DNA of 61,417 bases from Stieleria sedimenti. Its GTDB lineage: Bacteria > Planctomycetota > Planctomycetia > Pirellulales > Pirellulaceae. Positions 8,920 to 17,736 of the stretch are shown one piece after another. The first letter of the stretch is position 1; each line of letters begins with the position of its first letter. Location: positions 11,234 through 72,650 of the forward strand of contig NZ_JANZKV010000067.1 of NCBI RefSeq assembly GCF_025060895.1, written 5' to 3'. The notes under the pieces are model-generated. The model saw nothing but the letters and a program-made list of their open reading frames with translations, was not told the DNA's origin and made no database searches. Position numbers and translations under genes: made by a program.

Positions 8920-10401
8920 ATGCACGAAAACGTGCGAACAAAATTAGCATATAGTGAACGCGATTTTCCGCAGTTTGCCGCGTATGCCCCGCCCCACACC
9001 TCTCGTAACGTTTTGTATCCACCGATCTCTCTTAAGACGCTCCGATGGCCGGTACGGCGGGTGCCCTGGCTCGGCTGCAGTCTGCTGCTCTTGCTAGTCG
9101 GTTGCTCGGACGGCGAGCAACCAGTCGACGCTTACCCGCGGCGCCCCATCAAACTGATCGTCCCCTTCGCCGCCGGAGGTGGCAGCGACACGTTCGGACG
9201 CGTGATTCAAAACGCCATCGAAACACATCGACTGTTGCCGGAGCGATTGGTGATCATCAATGTGCCCGGTGCCGGCGGGACGATCGGTAGCCGGCGGGTC
9301 AAGCACGCGCGACCGGACGGCTACACGTTGTTGTTGTTACACGAGGGCATGCTGACGGCGCGGCATTCGGGCAGCGCCGGCTACGGGCCAGAAGCGTTTG
9401 TACCGATCGCCGGCACCGGGAACGCGACGCAAGTGGTCGCCGTCAGCGACGACTCGCCCTATTCCGATCTTCCGTCGCTGATGCGCGAGGCATCGCGAAA
9501 CCCTGATTCGATCGTCTTTTCGGCAAACATCGGTGCCCCCAGCCACTTCGCCGGCTTGATGTTGCAGTCCAAACGACCCGGATCCAAGTTTCGATACACC
9601 CAGACCGGTGGCGGTGCCAAACGGTTTGCCGCACTGCAGGGCGGCCATGCCGACGTGTCGTCGTTTTCGATCGCCGAATACGTTCAATTCAAACCCAGTG
9701 GGATCCGCGCGCTGGCATTGCTGGGACCGGAACGACACCCGGATCTGCCGGGTCTGGCCACGGCAATCGAACAGGGGTTCGACGTCGAAAGCCAAAATAT
9801 GCAGTTTTGGTGGGCACCGTTGGGAACGCCGCCCGATCGTGTCGAAACGATCGCCGATGCGTTGGCCGCAGCGATGCAGACGGAGGAGGTTCGCGAGACG
9901 TTGGCGGAAATGAAGATCACCGAAACGGTGCTGCGGGGGGCAGCACTTGATGCGGAACTGCAACGGCGCGAGCGTCGCATCGCCGAGGTGGCTCCGTCGG
10001 CTGGAGTGGAGTTGCCCGATTTCGCGATGATCGCCTTGGGCTGCTTGACGTTGACCGCCGTCGCCGCGTTGATCCGAGCCAACCGGCGGCGTCGCAGCGG
10101 CGTTCCCCGCCCAGCCGTGGACCGGACAGAGCGCGAGACATCGGCACAGACGAGTCAGCTTGCGGCGATCGGTTGCATCACCATCGGCTACGTCATCACG
10201 TTGCAATTCCAACTCGTCCGTTTCGTTCCCGTCACCGCGGTCTACGCCCTGCTGATCGGCGGCATCCTGCTCTGGCCGTTGATTCAGTCGCGTCGTCTCA
10301 ATGCCGCAAAGGCGACAATCGCGTTGCTCGTCGTCAGCGTGTTGATGAGCGTCGTGATGCATCATCTGTTTACCGAAGTGCTCGTCGTGGATTTGCCCTA
10401 G
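8920..10401 (+). CDS. Tripartite tricarboxylate transporter: binding protein (TctC/Bug) fused to TctB
   Basis: Up to 493 residues. A lipoprotein signal ends LLLLLVGC (Cys62 when counted from ATG 8920). Residues 70-355 are a Bug/TctC solute-binding domain: YPRRPIKLIVPFAAGGGSDT is the classic N-terminal block, with PGAGGTIGSR and PDGYTLLLL following. Residues about 365-493 contain four hydrophobic segments and end LFTEVLVVDLP, matching the small membrane subunit TctB. Normally TctC is a free periplasmic protein and TctB a separate gene, so this is a fusion that tethers the receptor to the membrane complex. The ligand is probably a carboxylate. The true start is uncertain: TTG at 9013 gives a more normal signal peptide than the 61-residue leader from 8920. 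TctA follows 17 bases later. Confidence 0.88.
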   Translation: MHENVRTKLAYSERDFPQFAAYAPPHTSRNVLYPPISLKTLRWPVRRVPWLGCSLLLLLVGCSDGEQPVDAYPRRPIKLIVPFAAGGGSDTFGRVIQNAIETHRLLPERLVIINVPGAGGTIGSRRVKHARPDGYTLLLLHEGMLTARHSGSAGYGPEAFVPIAGTGNATQVVAVSDDSPYSDLPSLMREASRNPDSIVFSANIGAPSHFAGLMLQSKRPGSKFRYTQTGGGAKRFAALQGGHADVSSFSIAEYVQFKPSGIRALALLGPERHPDLPGLATAIEQGFDVESQNMQFWWAPLGTPPDRVETIADALAAAMQTEEVRETLAEMKITETVLRGAALDAELQRRERRIAEVAPSAGVELPDFAMIALGCLTLTAVAALIRANRRRRSGVPRPAVDRTERETSAQTSQLAAIGCITIGYVITLQFQLVRFVPVTAVYALLIGGILLWPLIQSRRLNAAKATIALLVVSVLMSVVMHHLFTEVLVVDLP

Positions 10402-10404
10402 CGC

Positions 10405-10409
10405 AGGAG
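10405..10409 (+). promoter_or_regulatory. Ribosome-binding site that fixes a TTG start for tctA
   Basis: AGGAG lies nine bases before TTG at 10419. No ATG or GTG in frame sits near it, and the TctA homology begins immediately after, so this site decides the start. Confidence 0.7.
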
Positions 10410-10418
10410 AATCATCGT

Positions 10419-11927
10419 TTGTTTACCGAGCCCGACGTCGCGATCCAATTCCTGTTGTCCCCTACGTCGTTGTTGATGGCGGCGATCGGTTCGTTGTTGG
10501 GCATCTTCGTCGGCGCGATCCCCGGATTGACCGGCGCGATGTTGATCGCGTTGACCTTGCCATTGACCTATTCGATGCCGAGTGAGTTGGCGCTGGTCTT
10601 GCTGGTTTCGATGTATGTCGGTTCGGTCAGCGGCGGACTGGTGACGGCGACGTTGCTGCGGATTCCCGGGACGCCGGCATCGATGATGACGACGTTGGAC
10701 GGCTACCCGATGGCGCAGCGGGGCCAAGCGGGGCGGGCGCTGGCACTGGGCATCGGCGGCACCTTCATCGGCGGGATGATCTCGTGGGGATTCCTCGTTT
10801 GTCTGGCCCAGCCGATGGCGGTCTGGTCGTTGACGTTCGGCCCCTTCGAATTTTTTGCGCTGGTGTTGGTTGCGATGGTCTTGATCGCGACCGTCGGCGG
10901 CAAGTCGCTCAGCCTGGGGCTGTTCTCCGGCGCGCTGGGCGTGATGATCGCCATGCCCGGTTCGTCTCCGGCAACCGGCATCGCGCGATTCACGTTCGGG
11001 ATCCATGAAATGGATGACGGCTTCAAACTGTTGCCGGTCTTGATCGGACTGTTTGCGGTCAATCAAGTGATTCGCCAGGTCTTGCAAGGCGATGTCGGCG
11101 GCAGCGTCACGGAAGTCAACGATGGGGATAAACTGGATTTTCGGTTTCGCGATCTGGCGACCCACGGCGTCAACCTCGTCCGCTCGGCGTTGATCGGCAC
11201 CTGGATCGGGATCTTGCCCGGCATCGGTGCCAACGTCGGTTCGGTGATCGCCTACTCGGCCGCCAAGCGAGCCTCCAAAACGCCGGAGCGATTCGGCAAC
11301 GGCAGCGAAGAAGGCGTGGTAGCGTCCGAAACCGCCAACAACGCGACCGTCGGCGGGGCGCTGATTCCGCTGGTCGCGATGGGGATCCCCGGCAGCGTGA
11401 TCGATGCGATCTTGTTGGGGGCACTGGTGATCCACGGCTTGCAACCCGGACCGATGCTGGTGCAAAGCGACCCGCTGGCGGTGCAGACGATTGTCGGCAC
11501 GATGCTGATCGCCAACCTGCTGACCCTGCTGTTCTTGCTGGCTTCGGTGCGGATCATGGTTCGCGCCGCGAGAGTGCCTCTGTTTGTCCTGGTCCCCGTG
11601 GTGATGATCTTCTGCGTGATCGGTTCCTACGCGCTTGCCAACCGCATGTTTGACGTTTGGGTGATGCTCGCGTTCGGCGTCATCGGGTACCTGATGGAAC
11701 GGTTCCACATTCCGATCGCGCCGCTGGTGATCGGATTTGTGTTGGCGCCGATCGGCGAAGAACACTTGGCGGCGGGGCTGATGCAAAGCGGTGGCAGTTT
11801 GATGCCGATGTTCACTCAACCGATTTCATTGGGCTTGTCTCTGGTTGCACTGGCGCTGTTGGCGTGGACACTATGGCGTCGGTTCAACGACGGCAAAGCG
11901 ATCGTGTTGCCCGACGAGTCGTCGTAG
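10419..11927 (+). CDS. tctA: TctA-family large permease subunit
   Basis: 502 residues from TTG at 10419, the usual TctA length. It is hydrophobic throughout with about ten to twelve membrane segments. Family blocks visible are GAIPGLTGAMLIALTLPLTY near the N-terminus, MYVGSVSGGLVTATLLRIPG, GLFSGALGVMIAMPG, and the second half-repeat GTWIGILPGIGANVGSVIAY followed by ETANNATVGGALIPL. Together with the preceding receptor-TctB fusion it completes a tripartite tricarboxylate transporter, a secondary carrier driven by an ion gradient. It is 17 bases behind the fusion gene and clearly in the same operon. A longer open frame running back to 10173 is arginine-rich overlap and was rejected. Confidence 0.93.
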   Translation: MFTEPDVAIQFLLSPTSLLMAAIGSLLGIFVGAIPGLTGAMLIALTLPLTYSMPSELALVLLVSMYVGSVSGGLVTATLLRIPGTPASMMTTLDGYPMAQRGQAGRALALGIGGTFIGGMISWGFLVCLAQPMAVWSLTFGPFEFFALVLVAMVLIATVGGKSLSLGLFSGALGVMIAMPGSSPATGIARFTFGIHEMDDGFKLLPVLIGLFAVNQVIRQVLQGDVGGSVTEVNDGDKLDFRFRDLATHGVNLVRSALIGTWIGILPGIGANVGSVIAYSAAKRASKTPERFGNGSEEGVVASETANNATVGGALIPLVAMGIPGSVIDAILLGALVIHGLQPGPMLVQSDPLAVQTIVGTMLIANLLTLLFLLASVRIMVRAARVPLFVLVPVVMIFCVIGSYALANRMFDVWVMLAFGVIGYLMERFHIPIAPLVIGFVLAPIGEEHLAAGLMQSGGSLMPMFTQPISLGLSLVALALLAWTLWRRFNDGKAIVLPDESS

Positions 11928-11990
11928 GGCAACACCTCTTCAGAAACCCGCCCCGGCAGGGCATTGGTGCCTACACAAATCGCAAGACTT

Positions 11991-12120
11991 GAAGTCACCC
12001 TCCCTCTGGGAGGGTCGCGGAGGAGTTTACGACGACGCGGGGAGGGTTGATGTGGCTGGGAACCGCTTAGTGACGATCAATCGACCCTCCCCTCGCTGCC
12101 AGGGAGGTTTGCTTAAGATG
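11991..12120. repeat. GGGAGGGT-rich palindromic repeat cluster
   Basis: ACCCTCCC (11997-12004) pairs with GGGAGGGT (12008-12015), and GGGGAGGGTTGA near 12039-12050 pairs imperfectly with TCGACCCTCCCC near 12080-12091. The same core makes the hairpin at 1256-1285. The cluster sits between tctA and the next sulfatase and could end the transporter transcript. The rest of the 287-base gap (11928-12214) shows no gene. Confidence 0.55.
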
Positions 12121-12214
12121 TGTCGACACCAATGTTGGCAGGGAGGGTCGTGTATGATCCACGCTCGCCCGACCTTTCCCGTTTATCAGCCCTCCTCTTC
12201 GACCCGCCAATCCC

Positions 12215-13612
12215 ATGCGCCCCAACATCCTGTGGTATTGCACCGACCAACAGCGTTTCGACACGATCGGTGCGTTGGGAAATCCGCACGTGGTCACACC
12301 GACGATCGACCAACTGGTCGCTTCCGGCGTCGCGATGACCCATGCCTATTGCCAAAGCCCGATCTGTACGCCGAGTCGTTCCAGTTTCATGACCGGCATG
12401 TACCCCTCTCGGGTCCACAACACCCGCAACGGCAACGAATCGTTTCCGGCGTCTCCTCCGGTGATCACCAAGTTGATCGCGGAATCCGGATACGATTGCG
12501 GTTTGGTCGGCAAGTTTCATTTGCAAAGCGCGGGGCATCGCACCGAACCGCGAATCGACGACGGGTTTTCGTATTGGAAATTCAGTCACGCGCCACGCGA
12601 TGATTGGTCCGAAGGCCATGACTATGCCGAATGGGTTCGCCGTCGCGGCGGTGACTTGGATGCGATGCGTCAGTCAGCCGAACGAGTTCCGACGGAATTT
12701 CACCAAACGACATGGGCCAGCGAGTGTGCGATCGAATTCATCCAAGACCACGCCGCGGCGGAGAAACCTTGGCTGTTGAATTTGAACATTTACGATCCCC
12801 ATCCGCCCTTCATTCCGCCCAAAACGTACGCCGATCGATTTGATGCCGCCGACATGCCGGGGCCGCACTTTCGCGATTCGGATTTGATCCAGCAAGAGAA
12901 ACTCGCCTCGCTAGACTTTCAAGACGAAATCCGCACGCCGGAACAGCACAACGCCAAACGAGTGCAAGCGGACTACTACGCCATGATTGCGCAGATCGAT
13001 GACCAGTTTGCGCGAATCCTTGAGACGCTCGATCGAACCGGCGCGCGGGACAACACGGTCATCATTTTCACCAGCGATCACGGCGAGTCGTTGGGCGATC
13101 ACGGGCTGATGTTCAAGGGGTGCCGATTCTACGAAGGCCTGGTGCGGGTGCCGCTGATCGTTTCGTGGCCGGCTCAGTTTCAATCGGGATTGATCTGTGA
13201 CGGACTGGTCGAATTGCTCGATCTGACCTCGACGTTGATGGAGCTGTGCGGATTGGAGTGCCCCGATTACATGCAAGGCAAGAGCTTGATGCCGATCTTG
13301 CGGGGCGAGGCGGATCCGACCCACCACCATGATTTCGTCCGCAGCGAGTATTTCGATGCACTCGATCCACACTTCACCGGCGGAGTGGGAACGTTCGGTA
13401 CCATGTATCGGACACCTCGCTACAAATTGTGCGTGTATCACGACAAGGGACTCGGCGAATTGTATGACCTTCACGCCGATCCGTGGGAGTTCGAAGACCT
13501 TTGGGAGGATCCCAAGCATCAATCGATCAAGCATGGTCTGATTCAAGACGCCTTCGACGCCCACGTCGTGCTGACGACCGACATGGGGTCACGCCGGATC
13601 GCCCCGATGTGA
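12215..13612 (+). CDS. Sulfatase without a signal peptide
   Basis: 465 residues. It starts directly with the metal-binding strand MRPNILWYCTDQQRFDTIGA, so there is no room for a signal peptide, and an exported form is unlikely unless the start is wrong. The formylglycine motif is CTPSR at residues 51-55 (Cys51), followed by MTGMYPSRVH. TVIIFTSDHGESLGDHGLMF carries the second set of metal ligands. The DQQR variant after the first Asp is typical of choline-sulfatase or phosphonate-monoester-hydrolase-like members. Placed after a carboxylate-type transporter, it may cleave a small imported sulfate ester in the cytoplasm; that link is an inference from neighbourhood. Confidence 0.9.
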   Translation: MRPNILWYCTDQQRFDTIGALGNPHVVTPTIDQLVASGVAMTHAYCQSPICTPSRSSFMTGMYPSRVHNTRNGNESFPASPPVITKLIAESGYDCGLVGKFHLQSAGHRTEPRIDDGFSYWKFSHAPRDDWSEGHDYAEWVRRRGGDLDAMRQSAERVPTEFHQTTWASECAIEFIQDHAAAEKPWLLNLNIYDPHPPFIPPKTYADRFDAADMPGPHFRDSDLIQQEKLASLDFQDEIRTPEQHNAKRVQADYYAMIAQIDDQFARILETLDRTGARDNTVIIFTSDHGESLGDHGLMFKGCRFYEGLVRVPLIVSWPAQFQSGLICDGLVELLDLTSTLMELCGLECPDYMQGKSLMPILRGEADPTHHHDFVRSEYFDALDPHFTGGVGTFGTMYRTPRYKLCVYHDKGLGELYDLHADPWEFEDLWEDPKHQSIKHGLIQDAFDAHVVLTTDMGSRRIAPM

Positions 13613-13662
13613 GCGTGGTGAGGGGGCGTTTGAGGTTCGTTGACAGCAGACCGTGTCTTTTA

Positions 13663-13709
13663 AGCGGCGGGGCGCGAGCCCTCCGGTCTGACAACGTCAG
13701 GCACAGCCT
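13663..13709. repeat. Dispersed GCGCGAGCCCTCCGGTCT repeat, copy 1
   Basis: AGCGGCGGGGCGCGAGCCCT followed by CCGGTCTG, next to a small palindrome GTCAGGCACAGCCTGAC. A close copy lies at 17335-17361. It fills the 123-base gap between two convergent genes. Confidence 0.6.
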
Positions 13710-13735
13710 GACCTACGCAAACGACACGCTAATGG

Positions 13736-14113
13736 CTAACCACAGGTATGCCTTGTGATGACCTTGATGATGTCCGCGACGTTCTCGGCTTTGCGGAAAT
13801 CAAATGTCATCGGCTCGTGGGTACTGGAGAGCCAGAGTTTGAGATCCGAATCCAAATCGAAGTGCCCGGCACTTTCGATCGAAAAACGCACGATGCTGCG
13901 ATAGGGAATCGAAAGATATTCGGTTTTTCGTCCGGTCATGCCCTGCTTGTCGATCACGATGATGCGTTTGTTGGTCAACACAATCATGTCGCGGACGAGC
14001 TGGTACGCCCGTTCCACCGACTCGTCTTCGATGACGATCGATGCGATCTGTTTTTCCACCTTGTCCAGATTCGCCTCCGACGCCGAACCCAGCATGCCCG
14101 ATAAAAGTCCCAT
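13736..14113 (-). CDS. Bacterial PH-domain protein
   Basis: 125 residues from ATG at 14113; an upstream extension to 14194 lacks support. After a short Gly/Leu-rich N-terminus (MGLLSGMLGSASEA) comes a bacterial pleckstrin-homology fold as in the YvbH/bPH_1 families: RDMIVLTNKRIIVIDKQG, then KTEYLSIPYRSIVRFSIESA and a closing helix ENVADIIKVITRH. Such proteins are about this size, and their role is largely unknown; some are stress or membrane associated. No membrane segment is visible. It is preceded by a 969-residue exported protein on the same strand, 112 bases away. Confidence 0.82.
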   Translation of the reverse strand: MGLLSGMLGSASEANLDKVEKQIASIVIEDESVERAYQLVRDMIVLTNKRIIVIDKQGMTGRKTEYLSIPYRSIVRFSIESAGHFDLDSDLKLWLSSTHEPMTFDFRKAENVADIIKVITRHTCG

Positions 14114-14225
14114 CGAATTGTTGTCCCCTGAAAATGCGTGTCGTTGCAGTCGCCGATGACAGTGGTCCCATGAAATCAGCGTGTTCGATTCCATGGTTCA
14201 ATCTTCAGTCTAACGGTTCTGCCCA

Positions 14226-17135
14226 TCACGGTGTTTCGTTGCGGTCGATCTCAACGGTCGCGATCATGGCTTCCTGTTCGTACCGAAGGTACACGATGAT
14301 CTGGTCGATGCTCTCGATGAATTTGGCCGACGACGAATTCGGGTTCAGCCCCGGATTCTGACGGGACGACTCGCGGTTGCCGTGGACGCTGCAGACGACC
14401 TGGCTTGATCCTTCATCGAACGAATACTCGCCGTCTTCGGGACAGAAGTAGCGGATCCCGTATTTGGCTTCCGATAGTGTTGCGATCTGGTCGATCGGGG
14501 CATCGTACAGCTGATGAAAGTTGTAGATCGAGATGATGTTGCGGTGACAGGCCAGACGCGACTTTTCCGCCCAATGCAGGTGGACGTCGTCTTGCAGCTT
14601 GTCCAATGCTTGATGATTGAGACGGAACATCAATTGTGCCTGTGATGGTTCTTGGGAGGGCGCGTTTGAACTCGCGTCAATGACTTCGCGCAAGATCTCG
14701 GGCTTCGTCGCCAGCACCAATTGGTCGTTGACCAGTGCGATGTGCAGACGCAACGCGACCGCGTGCAGTCGTGCGCTCAAGACGTACATCTCGTGATCGC
14801 GATAATTGGGTAGCCGGTACGCATCGAACTTGCTGGGCAACGGCCCCACGTGACCGCTCTTCAAAAATGCTCTCTGCGAAAACTGTTCGAGCAAGCGTTC
14901 GGCTTTCTCATCGTTTTCGACGTCGATCGTGGCGTAGACCGGCATGTTGGCCGTCAAGATCAATCCGCCGGCGAGCGCCTGCCACATCGCCGGCGCTTCG
15001 CCGACGAACGGCAGCTGGATCGGAGACAGTTGCGTCGGGTCGATTTCAAAGACGATCTCGCCGTCACAGAAATGCAGCGAAACGCGATCGCCCAACCATT
15101 CCAGATCGGTCAGCGTCGGGTCTTCCGAGACCACGTCCGATACGCCGGGGATCGCCATCAGGAATTGCGCGGTGTTCTTGCGCCCGGGGACCATGACCAT
15201 CGACGCGACCGCGGACGGGGCGATCGTGGCGACATCAATCGGCTGCGGGTTTTGGTCGACCATGCCACGCACGTCCTGGTCATACGTGCTGCCGGCCATC
15301 GGCAGCACGCAGGTTTCCAGCTTCATGGTGGGCGCAACCGTGATGCGGGTCGCGACGGGATCGAAAACTTTTTGCCAGAACGATTGGTACCGTGTCTTGT
15401 ACCGTTCGTATTCGGCCGCTTCGTCGGCCGACACCTTCAACACCGACAGTTCGGCATTGGGTGTCAGGTAGCGGAGTCGGTTGTGCAGCGAACAGGTGCA
15501 GGTGTCACTGTCTGCGTCGAACGCGTAGGCTCCACCGTGCGGGCATGTGATTCGGTCGGCCGCGATGAAACGTTTCTCGATCATCTCGCTCAGCGAATTC
15601 GGCGAGCGACCGTATTCCAAGCGAAAGAACAACGACGCGTTGTTTTGCATCACCAGATTATTAAAACATTCGACGCGCCGCTTTTGCGAGATCTTCGCCG
15701 CCGGGGCGACGATGCGTCGGATAAACGCGTCGGAGGCGAAATAGTATCCCGACTTGGCGTCTGCCGACGGTGGCATCAGGGTGCTGATGTATCGATAATC
15801 AGCGGCATCATGCAGGCGGTCGATTTCACCGAGCGATGCATCGACGATGCGCCGAATGGCGCGGTGGGAATTGGAAAAGACATAGTAATCGTCGTGTCGT
15901 GTCGTGAACGCACTGACCAGCCGATCGCTGGTGTAACGGGCGGTCACTTGATGCCCGCGGTAATTAAAGTCCCGTTGGACCAGGTCGGGGTGTCGCCCAT
16001 GCTCCTCGTCGACCCAGCCCTTGAGCTGCTTCGCGAACGCCTGCTCATCCTTGACGCGAATGATGACGGTGACATCGGTTCCGTCGAGCAGATACGGATC
16101 CGAGCCGGTCACGGCCACTTCGGTGGCTACTCCTTGGGCGAACAATTGCTCCATCCCGGATCGAGAGATGCCGAGCTGCTCCTCCAGTTTGGCCAACAAC
16201 CGATTGTCCTGGGCGGTCAACTTCGAAAGCCGCACCAGGTCGTCGCCCCACTGGGTCGCCAAATCAACGGTCTCACCCAACGAAGCGAAGGAATTGAAGT
16301 GCAGGAAATACTGGTCTGACGGAACCAGTTTGGAGATCTCGTGAACCTGAACAGAAACGTCGTTCTCCTTGTCCAACCGTTGTTTGAGCAGGTCTTCGTA
16401 GTCGAGCGATCGGATGCGTGGTGGTGAGATCTCACTGACGTGACGCGTGTAAGCCCCACGGCTGGTCGATGAACTGAGCGTCCGCCGTTGCAGCGACTCT
16501 TGAATCGCCAACGATCCGGTGAAGAGTTTGTAGAGTCCGTCTTCCAAATTGTCTTGCGTCGGCATGCGTTTTGGAATCGCCGGCGGATCGACGCCATAAC
16601 GCGCTTTGGACTGAAGCAAGCAGTATTGGAAGAAGGATTCGTCAGGGTAGTAGTTCAACAGCCGCGCAAAGTGTTCGTTCTGTTGCCGGGCCCAGTCTTC
16701 GAAAATGCTTCGCGGGCCGACCGATTTACGGTCGGCCGGGACGTCGGGAATCGCAAGGGTGATCGTCCCTTCGCGGACTTGAACTCGGCGTGATCCGTCC
16801 AGATTTTCCGAGACGGTTTCATAGGACAGTTGCACGTCGACTTTGCCGCTACCCTTGAGTCTGCCGTAGAATTCGGCGTGCTTTTGGTGGAACTTGGTTT
16901 CTTTCGGATAGATCAAGTACGCGTTGGGGTCGCTCGAACGCAGCCGTAGGTAGTTGCTTTTCTCGAACTCTTCGGCCAAGAAAGGCTGCTCCAGCCGCAA
17001 GGAGAACGCGATCGTTTCGTCCTCGTCGCTGCGATAGACCTCGACGGTGTGCTGGAACGGAAACTCCTGTGCCAGGGCGGTTGCCCCACCGAGGATCCAG
17101 CAAAAGAGCATGGCGTGAGCAATAGAATGATTCAT
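14226..17135 (-). CDS. Large exported protein with two CPxxGxY...CSxH motifs, function unknown
   Basis: 969 residues from ATG at 17135, opening a signal peptide that ends near GGATALAQEF; an upstream frame extension was rejected as featureless. I do not recognise the family. Two short motifs recur: CPHGGAYAFDADSDTCTCS followed by LH (near 15480-15550) and CPEDGEYSFDEGSSQVVCS followed by VHG (near 14380-14455). They resemble the C-terminal CPxGGxY...CxxHG motif of some type II secretion pseudopilins and could be disulfide or metal knots. The rest is a mixture of alpha/beta regions with many charged helices. Planctomycete genomes contain large exported proteins of this style. The gene is divergent from the giant subtilase, 600 bases away. 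Confidence 0.75.
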   Translation of the reverse strand: MNHSIAHAMLFCWILGGATALAQEFPFQHTVEVYRSDEDETIAFSLRLEQPFLAEEFEKSNYLRLRSSDPNAYLIYPKETKFHQKHAEFYGRLKGSGKVDVQLSYETVSENLDGSRRVQVREGTITLAIPDVPADRKSVGPRSIFEDWARQQNEHFARLLNYYPDESFFQYCLLQSKARYGVDPPAIPKRMPTQDNLEDGLYKLFTGSLAIQESLQRRTLSSSTSRGAYTRHVSEISPPRIRSLDYEDLLKQRLDKENDVSVQVHEISKLVPSDQYFLHFNSFASLGETVDLATQWGDDLVRLSKLTAQDNRLLAKLEEQLGISRSGMEQLFAQGVATEVAVTGSDPYLLDGTDVTVIIRVKDEQAFAKQLKGWVDEEHGRHPDLVQRDFNYRGHQVTARYTSDRLVSAFTTRHDDYYVFSNSHRAIRRIVDASLGEIDRLHDAADYRYISTLMPPSADAKSGYYFASDAFIRRIVAPAAKISQKRRVECFNNLVMQNNASLFFRLEYGRSPNSLSEMIEKRFIAADRITCPHGGAYAFDADSDTCTCSLHNRLRYLTPNAELSVLKVSADEAAEYERYKTRYQSFWQKVFDPVATRITVAPTMKLETCVLPMAGSTYDQDVRGMVDQNPQPIDVATIAPSAVASMVMVPGRKNTAQFLMAIPGVSDVVSEDPTLTDLEWLGDRVSLHFCDGEIVFEIDPTQLSPIQLPFVGEAPAMWQALAGGLILTANMPVYATIDVENDEKAERLLEQFSQRAFLKSGHVGPLPSKFDAYRLPNYRDHEMYVLSARLHAVALRLHIALVNDQLVLATKPEILREVIDASSNAPSQEPSQAQLMFRLNHQALDKLQDDVHLHWAEKSRLACHRNIISIYNFHQLYDAPIDQIATLSEAKYGIRYFCPEDGEYSFDEGSSQVVCSVHGNRESSRQNPGLNPNSSSAKFIESIDQIIVYLRYEQEAMIATVEIDRNETP

Positions 17136-17736
17136 TTCTCTCGGTGCCTCGAAATCGTCGTGCAGCGTTCGGTTTTGGCGCAATGATGATAGGAGAGCCT
17201 GCGGAAAGGCTCGGTTGCGCGCCGCGGGGCGAAAATCGCTCAGATATTTGCAGATTCTACGGCGCGCGACGCCGCGCGGCCCCTGGCTGACGCCCCATGC
17301 CACTTTCGTTGACGCCAAGCGGGGTGTTTTTGTTAGCGGTCGGGCGCGAGCCCTCCGGTCTTTCACGGTGTTTTTGAAACGCGACAGCCCGCTCGCGCCG
17401 TTCCGCGAACACCTGTAGAGCGAAAGGAGATGGCATTGGGCTGACGCATGTGGCCTTCAACCCAAGACCGCCCAGTGAGCGTCCATGAGGAGACCCGGGC
17501 GGTGGCGCGAACCGGCTGATCTCAATGACGACCAGCCGTTTGGCGCGAGCCTACGGGCCCCAACCTGAGGAAACGACGCTTCCATTAGCGGGGTCGGGCT
17601 CCGTTGACAAAAGGTTTCGGTAACAAATGATACGTCCCGAGGCGTCATCGATGCTCCTTACGACGCACCCGTTCGGGCGACCAGATATACTGGACAGCTC
17701 CTCTTTTCCCACTGGAATTCTTTTCACGGTTCACGA
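17136..17736. other. 600-base divergent intergenic region
   Basis: No gene could be supported. It should contain the promoters of the 969-residue protein and of the giant subtilase. A TATACT box at 17686-17691 is a plausible -10 for the subtilase gene (start 17737), and an isolated TTGACA lies at 17604-17609 without a good partner. A copy of the GCGCGAGCCCTCCGGTCT repeat lies at 17335-17361, and the region near 17255-17285 is rich in short GCGCGC palindromes. Confidence 0.5.
17335..17361. repeat. Dispersed GCGCGAGCCCTCCGGTCT repeat, copy 2
   Basis: AGCGGTCGGGCGCGAGCCCT followed by CCGGTCT, differing at one or two positions from 13663-13690. Confidence 0.6.

Noticed and set aside
10173-10418. 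N-terminal extension of TctA
   Set aside because: Arginine-rich, overlaps the TctB part of the preceding gene; AGGAG plus TTG at 10419 explains the start.
14850-16319. 489-codon + strand frame opposite the 969-residue protein
   Set aside because: No hydrophobic leader or motif, while the - strand protein has a signal peptide and repeated motifs.
17457-17648. 63-codon - strand frame in the divergent intergenic region
   Set aside because: No motif or ribosome site; the region has repeats and promoter-like boxes instead.
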